Of a stretch of 64,000 nt of DNA, positions 56,613 through 64,000 are shown one piece after another (positions within the stretch are counted from its first letter, which is position 1; each line of letters opens with the position of its first letter). The notes beneath the pieces were generated by a model. The model saw only the letters and a program-made list of their open reading frames with translations, was not told the DNA's origin and did not search any database. The DNA comes from an uncultured Treponema sp. (lineage in GTDB: Bacteria; Spirochaetota; Spirochaetia; Treponematales; Treponemataceae), in NCBI GenBank assembly GCA_934691925.1, contig CAKUTI010000002.1, positions 48,987-112,986 on the forward strand. The letters are read 5' to 3'. Position numbers and translations under genes: made by a program.

Positions 56613-58910
56613 CTAATACAAAAGCTCGCGGACAGTTTCGGCTGGAGTTTTGCTTTCGTAAAGCCAGCCGTAAATTGCCGCCGCCGAGACAAGCTTTCTT
56701 CCGTATTCGCGGGTCTCGGAAAAAGGAAGCGTTTCAAGAAAAAGATCCGTAGGAATTCCGCAAGGCCCGCGCGGAGCGTTTCCAGTTGAAGCAGCCCAGT
56801 CCTTTTGAGCCGCGGAAATCCAGCCGCGCACGTGGGTCAAGCCTGCGTTGTACGCAAAAAGCGCGAGAAGCTCGTTTTTTTCAGGAACTCGTCCAATCAG
56901 ATTTGAAAGATAATGCGAGCCGAACATCAAATTCGTCTCGGGATTTAAAATGTCATACTCTTCGATTTTCGCTTTTTTAGCCTCGTCCGCCGCTGTCGAG
57001 TCCATAAGCTGCGTAAGCCCGGAAGCTCCGGCATGGCTTGAAACTTGGCTGTCAAAAAAACTCTCGCTACGCACAAGCGCGTACAGAAGATATTCAGGAA
57101 TTCCGTTCTCGGCGCAGGCTTTTTCAATCTCGTTTCTGTAAAAGCGAGGAAAAGTCAGCTCCAAAAGATCAAGAGGAATTTTTCCTTTCGCAGAATTATA
57201 GCCGCGCGAAGCGATTCTAAGGCTTTGAACGTTGTAGTCGTTCTTGTTTGCAGAATCCAAAAGAGCGCAGCGATTCAAAAATCTTGAAGCATTCACAAAG
57301 TCAAAAACCGAAAGAGAATCTCGGACTGCAAGATATTCCGTGTAGATTTTATGAGGAAAACCGAATGCAGCGTAGCCCGAAAGCAGTCTTCCGGCAGGCT
57401 TCTGCTCAGATTCAGCAATCTCGTCGATTTCCGGGATTTTCTCCTTTGAAAGCATCATCGAGCGAATCATCTCGTCCTCGGAAAGATTCAGCCTTTCAAG
57501 CGCGCAAACTTTATAGTAAAGGCTTCCGCCGCCGCCAAGAACTTTCGTGAACGCGTCAACTGTCTGCCGCGTCTTCAAGCCTTCCGCGCCCTTAGCAAGC
57601 CCCTCCTCAATCAGGCGGCCTGAAATATAAGCGTACTTTGCCTGAGTCTCCTCGCTGAAATTCGAATTTGTCTCTTTCCAGACCTCAAAAAAATCCTGCC
57701 ACTTATGGCTTGAAAGAAGAAGAACCGAGAGCGAGTCGAAAAAATCATCAAAATAAGAAGGGCTGTTGATTTTAGAGCCGTAAGTTTTCAGCGTTGAAAT
57801 AATGTCGTCAGTCGAAGTGCGCAGCTGAAAGTTAAGAAGATACCAGAGGCAGTTGTCAAACTGATTTCCGTCGGCCGCGTTTTCCAAAGCCGAGCGGAAG
57901 CGACTTAAAGTCTGCGTCCTGTAGCGTCCTGCCTTATCGTAAAGCCGTGCCGCGTAAAAGTAAGCGTAAAAAGCCTGCTTCGAATTAAGATTCTGCGCCA
58001 TGCGGTCAAATTTCCGCGCGGTCGCAAAATAGTCGTCAGTTCCGTAAAGCGCGGCTTTTCCAATGTCTGACAAAATCTGGCACTCGACTTCCTCTCCGAA
58101 ATTGTCAAAAACAGAAAGAATCTTGTCGATTTGCCTGAAGCACTCGATATATTTCCGCCTGTAAACCGCAACGCGGTAGCCGATTATCGTCTGCCTCGGA
58201 CTTTCAATCTCCGAATCCTCAGTAAAAAAATCCTCAAAATCTGTCTGCGGCTCCAAGACTTCGGAGACAATATCGCCGTTCCTGTCGAATTCCGGCGCAG
58301 AAGAATGTTCAAGAATTCTGTAGCGGTCAAGACTTTCCTGAAATTTTCTCGCGTGCTCCTGAATCCGCTCCAGCTGCCGAAATTCAAAATCCTTGTAGCT
58401 CTGATAAATTTCAAGATGCTCTGATGAAAGCGGACGCGAGACAAACCATCTGTAAAACTCGCTTTCAAGGCGGCTGTCCTCTTTTTCAATCAACGAGAAC
58501 ATTCTAAGCGCAACCAGCTCGTTTGAAGATTCCGCCAAGTCCAGCCCGTCTGTAATCTCGATTACTTTTGAAAATTCTCCGTCGCGGTAAAGCTCCCTGC
58601 AAGCAAAAATCTGCGCTTCCTCGTCAGCAAAATGCTCGGCAAGATAAACCGAAGCCGAAATCCGCTCCTTGACGCTTCCCAAAAGCGTAAGCGACTCCGC
58701 GCTTCTCCGTGCGACAAGCTCGCTTCCTTTCTCGCGTGAAATCCTAAACTTGCGGACCGCTTCCTTTTCATCTCCAGAATCAGCGTCTTTCAATCCTAAA
58801 AAATAATACGAATCATTTCCAAGCCTCTTCTGAGCCGCGCCGCCCACATCAACAGCCGAGCAAGAAGAAATCAAAAACAAGACAGCAAGCAGCACAGAGA
58901 TTTTTTTCAT
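56613..58910 (-). CDS. Soluble-lytic-transglycosylase-like lipoprotein
   Basis: A 765-residue lipoprotein (FLISSCSA). The N-terminal ~590 residues are helical repeats, as in the U- and L-domains of Slt70. The C-terminal SLT domain has LVRSESFFDSQVSSHAGASGLTQLM (in part: LVRSESFFD, with catalytic Glu) and NLMFGSHYLSNL, FAYNAGLTHVRGW. It cuts glycan strands of peptidoglycan. ATG 58910 follows TAAAAT by 6 nt without a ribosome site. Confidence 0.92.
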   Translation of the reverse strand: MKKISVLLAVLFLISSCSAVDVGGAAQKRLGNDSYYFLGLKDADSGDEKEAVRKFRISREKGSELVARRSAESLTLLGSVKERISASVYLAEHFADEEAQIFACRELYRDGEFSKVIEITDGLDLAESSNELVALRMFSLIEKEDSRLESEFYRWFVSRPLSSEHLEIYQSYKDFEFRQLERIQEHARKFQESLDRYRILEHSSAPEFDRNGDIVSEVLEPQTDFEDFFTEDSEIESPRQTIIGYRVAVYRRKYIECFRQIDKILSVFDNFGEEVECQILSDIGKAALYGTDDYFATARKFDRMAQNLNSKQAFYAYFYAARLYDKAGRYRTQTLSRFRSALENAADGNQFDNCLWYLLNFQLRTSTDDIISTLKTYGSKINSPSYFDDFFDSLSVLLLSSHKWQDFFEVWKETNSNFSEETQAKYAYISGRLIEEGLAKGAEGLKTRQTVDAFTKVLGGGGSLYYKVCALERLNLSEDEMIRSMMLSKEKIPEIDEIAESEQKPAGRLLSGYAAFGFPHKIYTEYLAVRDSLSVFDFVNASRFLNRCALLDSANKNDYNVQSLRIASRGYNSAKGKIPLDLLELTFPRFYRNEIEKACAENGIPEYLLYALVRSESFFDSQVSSHAGASGLTQLMDSTAADEAKKAKIEEYDILNPETNLMFGSHYLSNLIGRVPEKNELLALFAYNAGLTHVRGWISAAQKDWAASTGNAPRGPCGIPTDLFLETLPFSETREYGRKLVSAAAIYGWLYESKTPAETVRELLY

Positions 58911-58922
58911 AGAACAATTTTA
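58911..58922 (-). promoter_or_regulatory. TAAAAT box 6 nt before transglycosylase start (leaderless candidate)
   Basis: Minus-strand TAAAAT 58922-58917, TGTTCT, ATG 58910. Confidence 0.45.
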
Positions 58923-58968
58923 ATGGAAATAAAAACGTTTGAAAACGAGGCAAAAAACAGAAAAAAAA

Positions 58969-59247
58969 ATTGCCGCATGGAGCGACGCTAGCAAGCGTTG
59001 CGTCGCGCAATAAAGCAAAGAGAGAATTTTCACAGAAAATTCTCGTAAGAAGAGGAATTAAAAAGCCTATCCCACGGATGGGCTAAAAGCAAGTAAATCT
59101 CCACAAAGCTGAGTTTTCGGAGAAAACTCGTTATGAACACAAAAATCAAAAAAAATTGCCGCACGGATGCGGCAATAAAGCAAAGAGAGAATTTTTCTCA
59201 GAAAAATTCTCGTAAGAACAGAAATTACAAGGATGTAATTTCTGTTC
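58969..59247 (+). ncRNA. Modular multi-hairpin element copy 2, three units (CsrA-sponge-like candidate)
   Basis: Three units, each with a GGA-loop hairpin, an AAAGCAA linker and a GAGAA-type hairpin. Unit a: GCATGGAGCGAC region then GAGAATTTTC/GAAAATTCTC (59022-59044). Unit b: AGCCTATCCCA-CGGA-TGGGCT (59064-59084) then GAGTTTTC-GGA-GAAAACTC (59111-59129). Unit c: ATTGCCGCA-CGGA-TGCGGCAAT (59155-59176), GAGAATTTTTC/GAAAAATTCTC, and GAACAGAAATTACA-AGGA-TGTAATTTCTGTTC (59216-59247). At least five GGA loops lie on the plus strand, while both neighbours are on the minus strand. Arms differ from copies 1 and 3 but stay complementary. Confidence 0.55.
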
Positions 59248-59250
59248 TAG

Positions 59251-60963
59251 TTATTCCGAAGGAATCAAAATGTCTGTTCCTGAAATAATCAGGTCTGGAT
59301 TCTTGATATGGTTGTAGTTCGCGATTTTCGGATATTTCCACGGATTCTTATAGTAAGAATCCGACAAATCCCAAAGAGTGTCTCCCCAGCGGATATGATA
59401 TTTCACGTCAGGCTTTTTCTCCGCTTTTGGAGCTGGAGCCGGAACAACTTTCTCAGGCTCTTTTGCAACAACAACCTTGTCCTCAAGGGCAGGAGCAGCC
59501 TCGCTTTCATTTTCTGCCACAACAATCTGCACAGGAGACTCATCAACAGGAGCGGCTGGCTCGGCATTTTTCGCGCCATCATCTGGGAGCTCGGAAACCG
59601 CAGATTTTCCGCTGTCTGAAATCTCAGTTTTTTCCATATATCTCGTGTTGCGAGACCTTATCAGATTGTATTTTGACGGAACGATAAAAAGAACCAAAAT
59701 TGTCGCAAGAACACAGATTACCGCACAGATTATGCAGATAACCACAGGAACGCGCGTCTTTTTCTCGCTGTCCTCGTCGTAGACCGAAGCATGCTCGCCG
59801 TTCATCGTCTCCTTGTCATACAAATCAGAAAAATCCATCGCAGAGCCGTTTGTGTAGCCCGCGCCAGAATTTTCCGAAGACGGAGAACTTTTCAAGCTGT
59901 CAAGCGAAGCGTCCAAATCAGAAGTGTCAAAGTCATCAAGAGCCGAAGTGTCAAATGCAGTGTCAATGTCACTTTCAGAAGCAGGTTTTGAAGCCAAAGC
60001 AGACTCTGCCTTGAACTCGTCGTCATCAAAATCAGGCAAATCGCCAAAATCAAGCCCTGTCGTGTCAGCAACTATATTGCTGGCCGCAGCCGTTGCTTTT
60101 CCGTCAGAATTATTTTCTCCAGAATCCGCGCCGCTTTCAGAGATTTTAGTCTCATCGGAATCAAAATCGTCTGTATCAAAATCAGGCAGGTCAAAATCGC
60201 CTGTTGAAGAATCTGAAACTGTATCATCGGCAACTGTCGCGTCGGAAGATTCGTCAGGAACAGCTTCCTCTCCAGTTGGAACTGGACTGTCAAAATTCAT
60301 TCCCTCAAGCGTGTTGTCCGCAATTCCCAAGTCGTCGGCATTTTCAGAATTTGGAGAAGACTCCGCCAAATCAGAAGCAGCATCAGGAATTTCTGTCTTG
60401 TCAGAATCGTCAAAGCTGAACGGCATATCCTCAAGCGCGTCAGACTTTATCTCAGGCAAGTCGTCAGGAGACAAAGCAACGTCCTTTTCTTCCTCCTCGG
60501 CCAAAGTGTCGTCCGCCAAGTCGTCAAAAGAATAATCCTCGCCGTCAGATAAAAGACCGTTCGCTCCGTCATTTTCGCCTGAACCAGATTTTAATGACGG
60601 AGCAAAATCAGCAGGGCTTGCCTTCTCAGCAAGCGTCTTTGAAACGAGATTAACTTCCGTCTCGCTTTTTTTGCCGGTTTCAGGGTCAATCACCTCGGCA
60701 GAAAGATTGTTGTCCTCGTCAAGGCCGAGCGAAAGATGAAGCTCCGGCTCGCCGTTCGGGTGCGGAACAAGCTTCGTAACCTCAAGCGTGTCAACGTATT
60801 CCGCGTCGTCCATCGTGCCAGTTTCAGAACGATACAAGTCAATCTGAACTTTTGTCTGATTGTCTTTCGCAGTTGTCAAATCCAACATTCTCTTTTTTGG
60901 AGTTCCCTCCTCGAGAATTGGATAAAATGTTCCATCTGCAAGTTTTATTCCGATTGTCTTCAT
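59251..60963 (-). CDS. Membrane protein with Hsp70-substrate-domain-like N-terminus and C-terminal LysM
   Basis: A 570-residue protein. Residues 1-110 resemble the beta-sandwich substrate domain of DnaK (LTTAKDNQTKVQIDLYRSE, PHPNGEPELHLSLGLDEDN, DPETGKKSE). Residues about 115-400 are a disordered Asp/Ser-rich stretch. A single transmembrane helix (about 407-430; VVICIICAVICVLATILVLF) precedes a Pro/Ala-rich linker and a LysM domain (about 522-569; YHIRWGDTLWDLS). The N-terminus is therefore cytoplasmic and the LysM periplasmic, on peptidoglycan. GGGGAAAG precedes the ATG. Confidence 0.82.
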   Translation of the reverse strand: MKTIGIKLADGTFYPILEEGTPKKRMLDLTTAKDNQTKVQIDLYRSETGTMDDAEYVDTLEVTKLVPHPNGEPELHLSLGLDEDNNLSAEVIDPETGKKSETEVNLVSKTLAEKASPADFAPSLKSGSGENDGANGLLSDGEDYSFDDLADDTLAEEEEKDVALSPDDLPEIKSDALEDMPFSFDDSDKTEIPDAASDLAESSPNSENADDLGIADNTLEGMNFDSPVPTGEEAVPDESSDATVADDTVSDSSTGDFDLPDFDTDDFDSDETKISESGADSGENNSDGKATAAASNIVADTTGLDFGDLPDFDDDEFKAESALASKPASESDIDTAFDTSALDDFDTSDLDASLDSLKSSPSSENSGAGYTNGSAMDFSDLYDKETMNGEHASVYDEDSEKKTRVPVVICIICAVICVLATILVLFIVPSKYNLIRSRNTRYMEKTEISDSGKSAVSELPDDGAKNAEPAAPVDESPVQIVVAENESEAAPALEDKVVVAKEPEKVVPAPAPKAEKKPDVKYHIRWGDTLWDLSDSYYKNPWKYPKIANYNHIKNPDLIISGTDILIPSE

Positions 60964-61039
60964 ATCTTTCCCCTGAAAGTCTGATTCTTAAATTTTTTCT
61001 GCCGCAATCTAAAAGTAATTTATATTTTTCCCTTCCGCC

Positions 61040-61139
61040 ACAAGGAGCGACGCTAGCAAGCGTTGCGTCGCGCAATAAAGCAAGGAGAGAACTGAAAGTT
61101 CTCGTTAATAAAAAAATTACAGGATGTAATTTTTTTATT
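61040..61139 (+). ncRNA. Modular multi-hairpin element copy 3 (CsrA-sponge-like candidate)
   Basis: Forty bases (61044-61083) are identical to copy 2 (58979-59018), including GCGACGC/GCGTCGC. Then GAGAACT-GAA-AGTTCTC and a 33-bp hairpin AATAAAAAAATTACA-GGA-TGTAATTTTTTTATT (61107-61139), which overlaps the stop codon of the minus-strand gene at 61135. ACAGGATGT fits the CsrA consensus on the plus strand. Confidence 0.5.
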
Positions 61140-61995
61140 TAGCATTTGCTGAAGCGTTTCCGCTGCCATATGAATATTCGGCAATTCCGGCAAGCTCGTT
61201 CACAGTCGTTCCGAATTTTTCAGCAACGTTGTATGTCGTCTTCTTTGTGATGTTTCCGTTTGAGTCATATTTATAGATGATTCTTACAGTAAGCTTGTTC
61301 TCTGCGTCGTAAGTCTGCTCCTCTGTAATCTGGTAAGAAGCGTCAAATCTGAAAACTGTCTTGTGCGTGAGCTTTGCAGCCAGGTCTGAATAAGCGATTT
61401 CGGAAAGTTTTCCAGCATCGTTGTAAGAATAAGCCGCTTTCTGCTCGAGGGAGCCGTTCGCATTGTAAGTCGCGACCTCGCCAGTTCTTCCTTTCTCGTC
61501 GTATTTTGTGATTATTTTTGAAAGAAGCGCGCCGTCGGCATTGTAATAAGACTCGTCAACCTGCTTTCCGTCAGAAATCTTCCAGATTGTCTTGTTCACC
61601 AAAGAGTCAGAAGCATTGAATTCAGACTCCTCGGTCCTGTTCCCGTTAGCGTCGTATGCGCATGAGATTTTCCACTGGATTTTTCCGTCAGCGTCTGTGC
61701 AGACCTGCTCCGCAAGATTTCCTTTCGCGTCATAAACATAGGCGATTCTATCGACAACCGCGCCCTTGCTTGTAAGCTCTGAAGACTCGGTCTCTTTTCC
61801 GCTCGCGTCAAAAACGTGGGAATATCTTGCCTTTGGAGAACGATAGTAATCTCCGAATTTCTCCGTGATTGTATATTCAGTTTTTGTATATTCCCTTTCT
61901 CCGCCCAGCGGCTTTAGCGAGACATCATTATCAAAAGCGTAGAGACTTACCGCAAATCCAGCAGCCAATGCTGAAGCAAATAAAATTCTTTTCAT
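61135..61995 (-). CDS. Secreted YD/RHS-like repeat protein
   Basis: A 286-residue protein with signal peptide (ILFASALAAGFAVSLYAFDN). From residue ~55 it consists of ~22-residue repeats of the type YDAKGNLAEQVCTDADGKIQ, YDANGNRTEESEFNASDSLV, YDEKGRTGEVATYNANGSLE. These resemble YD repeats, but the protein is far shorter than RHS toxins and has no toxin end. It is probably a periplasmic or surface repeat protein of unknown ligand. It is followed by the LysM gene after 170 bp. Confidence 0.78.
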   Translation of the reverse strand: MKRILFASALAAGFAVSLYAFDNDVSLKPLGGEREYTKTEYTITEKFGDYYRSPKARYSHVFDASGKETESSELTSKGAVVDRIAYVYDAKGNLAEQVCTDADGKIQWKISCAYDANGNRTEESEFNASDSLVNKTIWKISDGKQVDESYYNADGALLSKIITKYDEKGRTGEVATYNANGSLEQKAAYSYNDAGKLSEIAYSDLAAKLTHKTVFRFDASYQITEEQTYDAENKLTVRIIYKYDSNGNITKKTTYNVAEKFGTTVNELAGIAEYSYGSGNASANAK

Positions 61996-62115
61996 CTTTA
62001 ATTCTCCCGGAAAAAAATACTTTCCTTTTTCTTTAAATATCGGAATAATTTATGATAACTCAATAAAATTAAAAATCATATTTGACAAATTTTCATCTAA
62101 AAGAAGCGTGCAAAA

Positions 62116-63459
62116 ATGAAAGACTTCACATCAGGCAAGATTTATCCGCAGCTTATAAACTATGCGATTCCTTTAATCCTCGGAAATTTTTTCCAGCTAA
62201 CGTACAACGCGGTTGACTCGATAATCCTCGGGCGTTTTGCAGGAAAAGAATGTCTGGCCGCCGTCGGAATCGCAAATCCTGTGATGAACATAATGGTCTT
62301 CTTGATTGTGGGAATCTGCCTCGGCGCGGGAATCATAATGTCGGAATTCTACGGCGCGCACGACGAGAAAAAGCTCAAAAGCGAAATCAGCACCACAATC
62401 GCAATCGGATTCTGCTTTACGGCTTTTGTTAGCGTCATCTGCTTTATTTTTGTAAAGCAGCTTCTGCGCGCAATCCGCTGCCCGGAAGACTTAATCGAGC
62501 ATACGGCAAGCTATCTGAGAGTCGTCTTTGCAGGGCTTGTGTTCACTTTCTTCTATAATGTGTTCGCTTCCGCGCTCCGCGCCGCCGGCGACTCAAAGTC
62601 TCCGATTATCTGCGTTGCAGCAAGCGCGGTTTTCAACGGAATTCTAGACTATGTTCTCGTTGCCGTATGCGGCTTTGAAATGCGCGGAGCCGCATATGCG
62701 ACTGTCGCCTCCCAGCTGATAAGCTGCCTTTTGATAATGGGCTACATCTACAGGAAAGTCCCGATGATTGCAATCAGAAAAAACGAATTCAAGGTTGACC
62801 GCTCGCTGATTTTCCGCACTGTGAACTACTCGTGGGCGACCGCCTTGCAGCAGTGCGTTCTCTATGTGGGAAAGCTTCTCGTGCAGTGCGCCGTGAATCC
62901 GCTCGGAGTTGACGCAATCGCAACTTTCAACGCTGGAACAAAAATCGACGACTTCTGCTATCAGCCGACACAAAGCATCGGACACACAATCACGACCTTT
63001 ATGGCGCAGAACCGAGGAGCAAAAAAGCCGGCGCGCCAGCGCGAAGGATTCTTGAAAGGATTCTCTCTCGAATGGATTTACATCGCTTTCACAATCATCC
63101 TCGTGATGATTTTCAGGAATCAGATTGTCACGCTCTTCGCAGGAAAAGACGAGCCGGAAGTTGTAAGCCTCGGCGTCCGCTATCTTTTCCTGATGGCGTG
63201 CTTCTACATTTTCCCGGCGACAACAAACGGAATCCAGTCGTTTTTCCGCGGAACAGGCGACATCAAAATCACTGTAATATCGACAACCGCGCAGATAATT
63301 TTCCGTGTTGCGTTCAGCTTTATCCTCTGCCCGGTAATGGGCGTGAACGGAGCTGCGTGGGCCTGCCTTGCCGGATGGATTGCGATGCTTGCCACAGAGC
63401 TTCCGATTTTCTTCTTCGCATGGCGAAAAATGAAAAGAGCAATCAGAGAAGCCAGATAG
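62116..63459 (+). CDS. MATE-family efflux transporter
   Basis: A 447-residue protein with 12 predicted transmembrane helices. The N-terminus (PLILGNFFQLTYNAVDSIILGRFAG, in part LTYNAVDSIILGRF) and the matching half-repeat after residue ~230 (FNAGTKIDDFCYQPTQSIGH) are typical of the DinF/NorM-like MATE group. It exports drugs or metabolites by Na+ or H+ antiport. The substrate is unknown. A TTGACA sequence lies upstream at about 62085. Confidence 0.94.
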   Translation: MKDFTSGKIYPQLINYAIPLILGNFFQLTYNAVDSIILGRFAGKECLAAVGIANPVMNIMVFLIVGICLGAGIIMSEFYGAHDEKKLKSEISTTIAIGFCFTAFVSVICFIFVKQLLRAIRCPEDLIEHTASYLRVVFAGLVFTFFYNVFASALRAAGDSKSPIICVAASAVFNGILDYVLVAVCGFEMRGAAYATVASQLISCLLIMGYIYRKVPMIAIRKNEFKVDRSLIFRTVNYSWATALQQCVLYVGKLLVQCAVNPLGVDAIATFNAGTKIDDFCYQPTQSIGHTITTFMAQNRGAKKPARQREGFLKGFSLEWIYIAFTIILVMIFRNQIVTLFAGKDEPEVVSLGVRYLFLMACFYIFPATTNGIQSFFRGTGDIKITVISTTAQIIFRVAFSFILCPVMGVNGAAWACLAGWIAMLATELPIFFFAWRKMKRAIREAR

Positions 63460-63485
63460 ACTAGAGACAAAGCCAGTTCCTAATT

Positions 63486-63505
63486 TTTAGCAGATTCCGA
63501 AACAA
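63486..63505. repeat. REP-like half-site
   Basis: GCAGATTCCGAAACAAAATTG, one arm of the dispersed GATTCCGAAACAA family. Confidence 0.45.
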
Positions 63506-63527
63506 AATTGAGGCAGCCCGAAGAAAA

Positions 63528-63683
63528 CTAAAACGGACGCTGGAACGGGTCTCCGTAGTTGTCCATCATAGAATCTTTCATATTTCCGTCGTTGCCATAG
63601 TTAAAATCGTAAAGGTCTTTCGCGTTCACGCAGCCTGCAAAAAGAAACAGAGCGAACAAGACTAGCATAAAAACATTTTTCAT
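63528..63683 (-). CDS. Small lipoprotein, 51 residues
   Basis: The frame starts at ATG 63683 after AAGGAAG and ends at TAG 63528. It encodes a signal peptide with lipobox (LFAGC), then a polar Asp/Asn/Tyr-rich mature part (CVNAKDLYDFNYGNDGN). It is too short for family recognition. The clear lipobox and ribosome site make it a likely real gene; such tiny lipoproteins are easily missed. Confidence 0.65.
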   Translation of the reverse strand: MKNVFMLVLFALFLFAGCVNAKDLYDFNYGNDGNMKDSMMDNYGDPFQRPF

Positions 63684-63701
63684 TGTCGTCTTCCTTACAT
63701 T

Positions 63702-63850
63702 CCCGTCATGCTGAACTCGAGTATTTTTTATACTCGCTTTGATTAAGCATCTTTATTTTAGCAGATTCCGAAACAAAAGCGAGAACTAACGTTTTCGAGT
63801 TAAGAATGACATGTTTTTCCGCCGCCTTGAATTCAGAATGACGCGCTTTT
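63702..63850. repeat. Cluster of REP-like repeats
   Basis: GTCATGCTGAACTCGAGTA, a GAGTA/TACTC hairpin, CAGATTCCGAAACAAAAG, CGAGTTAAGAATGACATG and GAATTCAGAATGACGCG occur within 150 bp. They are variants of the family also at 11164, 16860 and 32978. Confidence 0.6.
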
Positions 63851-63889
63851 ATCTCCTTTTCTCCCATCAAAAGAAAATTTTATCGCTTG

Positions 63890-63918
63890 TTGAAACATTC
63901 CAAATCACGATGTAAAAT
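63890..63918 (+). promoter_or_regulatory. Promoter of the gene starting at the window edge
   Basis: TTGAAA (63890-63895), 17-nt spacer, TAAAAT (63913-63918), about 75 bp before the start codon. Confidence 0.6.
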
Positions 63919-63995
63919 AGCTTCAATATAAATTTCAGAATTAACTTTTCTGCTTCTATTTGACAAAAAATCCATAGTTAATTTAGGAGGACAAT

Positions 63996-64000
63996 ATGTC
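63996..64000 (+). CDS. Start of a gene cut by the window end
   Basis: ATGTC follows a strong AGGAGG ribosome site (63985-63990). Only the first codon is visible, so the product cannot be told. Confidence 0.6.

Noticed and set aside
58969..59247. CRISPR array
   Set aside because: The repeats are hairpins with variable arms and no fixed repeat-spacer spacing, and no cas genes lie in the window.
61135..61995. RHS toxin gene
   Set aside because: It is only 286 residues, with YD-like repeats alone, no conserved RHS core end and no toxin domain.

Overview
The window looks like a chromosomal segment of a host-associated (gut or rumen type) Treponema. The main reasons are a spirochaete-type periplasmic flagellin (FlaB) with a sigma-28-like promoter, many lipoproteins with spirochaete-style lipoboxes, a type III glutamine synthetase, a dCache chemoreceptor, and genes for pectin breakdown. 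Base composition is moderate (mid-40s % GC by eye). The genus assignment is inference from protein character, not a database result.

Layout. 1-2.5 kb: the 5' part of a lipoprotein flavin reductase with its FMN-binding partner, then flaB. 2.5-7 kb: a modular surface lipoprotein, a small lipoprotein and a beta-propeller protein whose promoter spacer contains a 9-bp poly-G tract. 7-14.9 kb: rsmE, an HExxH lipoprotein, an ABC ATPase, and the dnaX-ebfC-recR cluster. 15-21 kb: a diguanylate cyclase behind a poly-G tract, purD, then an HTH-TPR regulator followed by three small secreted or membrane proteins. 21-30.3 kb: glnN, a HisA-HisI-HisE fusion, then an esterase, a small secreted protein and a PL9-like pectate lyase. 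30.3-40.1 kb: a DTW protein, GH3, tRNA-Cys, NUDIX, an EcfA-EcfA-EcfT fusion, GNAT, SlyD and a chemoreceptor. 40.5-49.6 kb: a defence island with Fic, an Abi HEPN protein and a type I restriction-modification operon. The operon carries a two-gene ATPase/partner module between hsdM and hsdS, and its hsdR is frame-split. 49.7-64 kb: tRNA-fMet, a PrsW-like protease, aroK, a cation/proton antiporter, an SH3/M48/CHASE2-cyclase operon, a lytic transglycosylase, a LysM protein with an Hsp70-like N-terminal domain, a repeat protein, a MATE transporter and a small lipoprotein.

How genes may work together. The carbohydrate genes form a small pectin-use set. The type I operon, its embedded module, Abi and Fic form a defence cluster with recombination scars. 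Several envelope genes (LysM protein, transglycosylase, M48, GH3) point to cell-wall maintenance. GGDEF and CHASE2-cyclase genes point to nucleotide signalling.

Three sequence-level patterns are not explained by gene calls. First, a family of modular multi-hairpin intergenic elements (24.94-25.06, 58.97-59.25 and 61.04-61.14 kb) has covarying arms and ACGGAT/AAGGAT/AGGAT loops that closely match the known CsrA-binding consensus, which suggests an unrecognised CsrA-sponge RNA or regulatory element. Second, many genes have a TANNNT box 6-8 nt before the start codon and no Shine-Dalgarno sequence, which suggests frequent leaderless transcripts. Third, a dispersed ~175-bp element made of ~22-bp tandem units occurs twice in opposite orientation.
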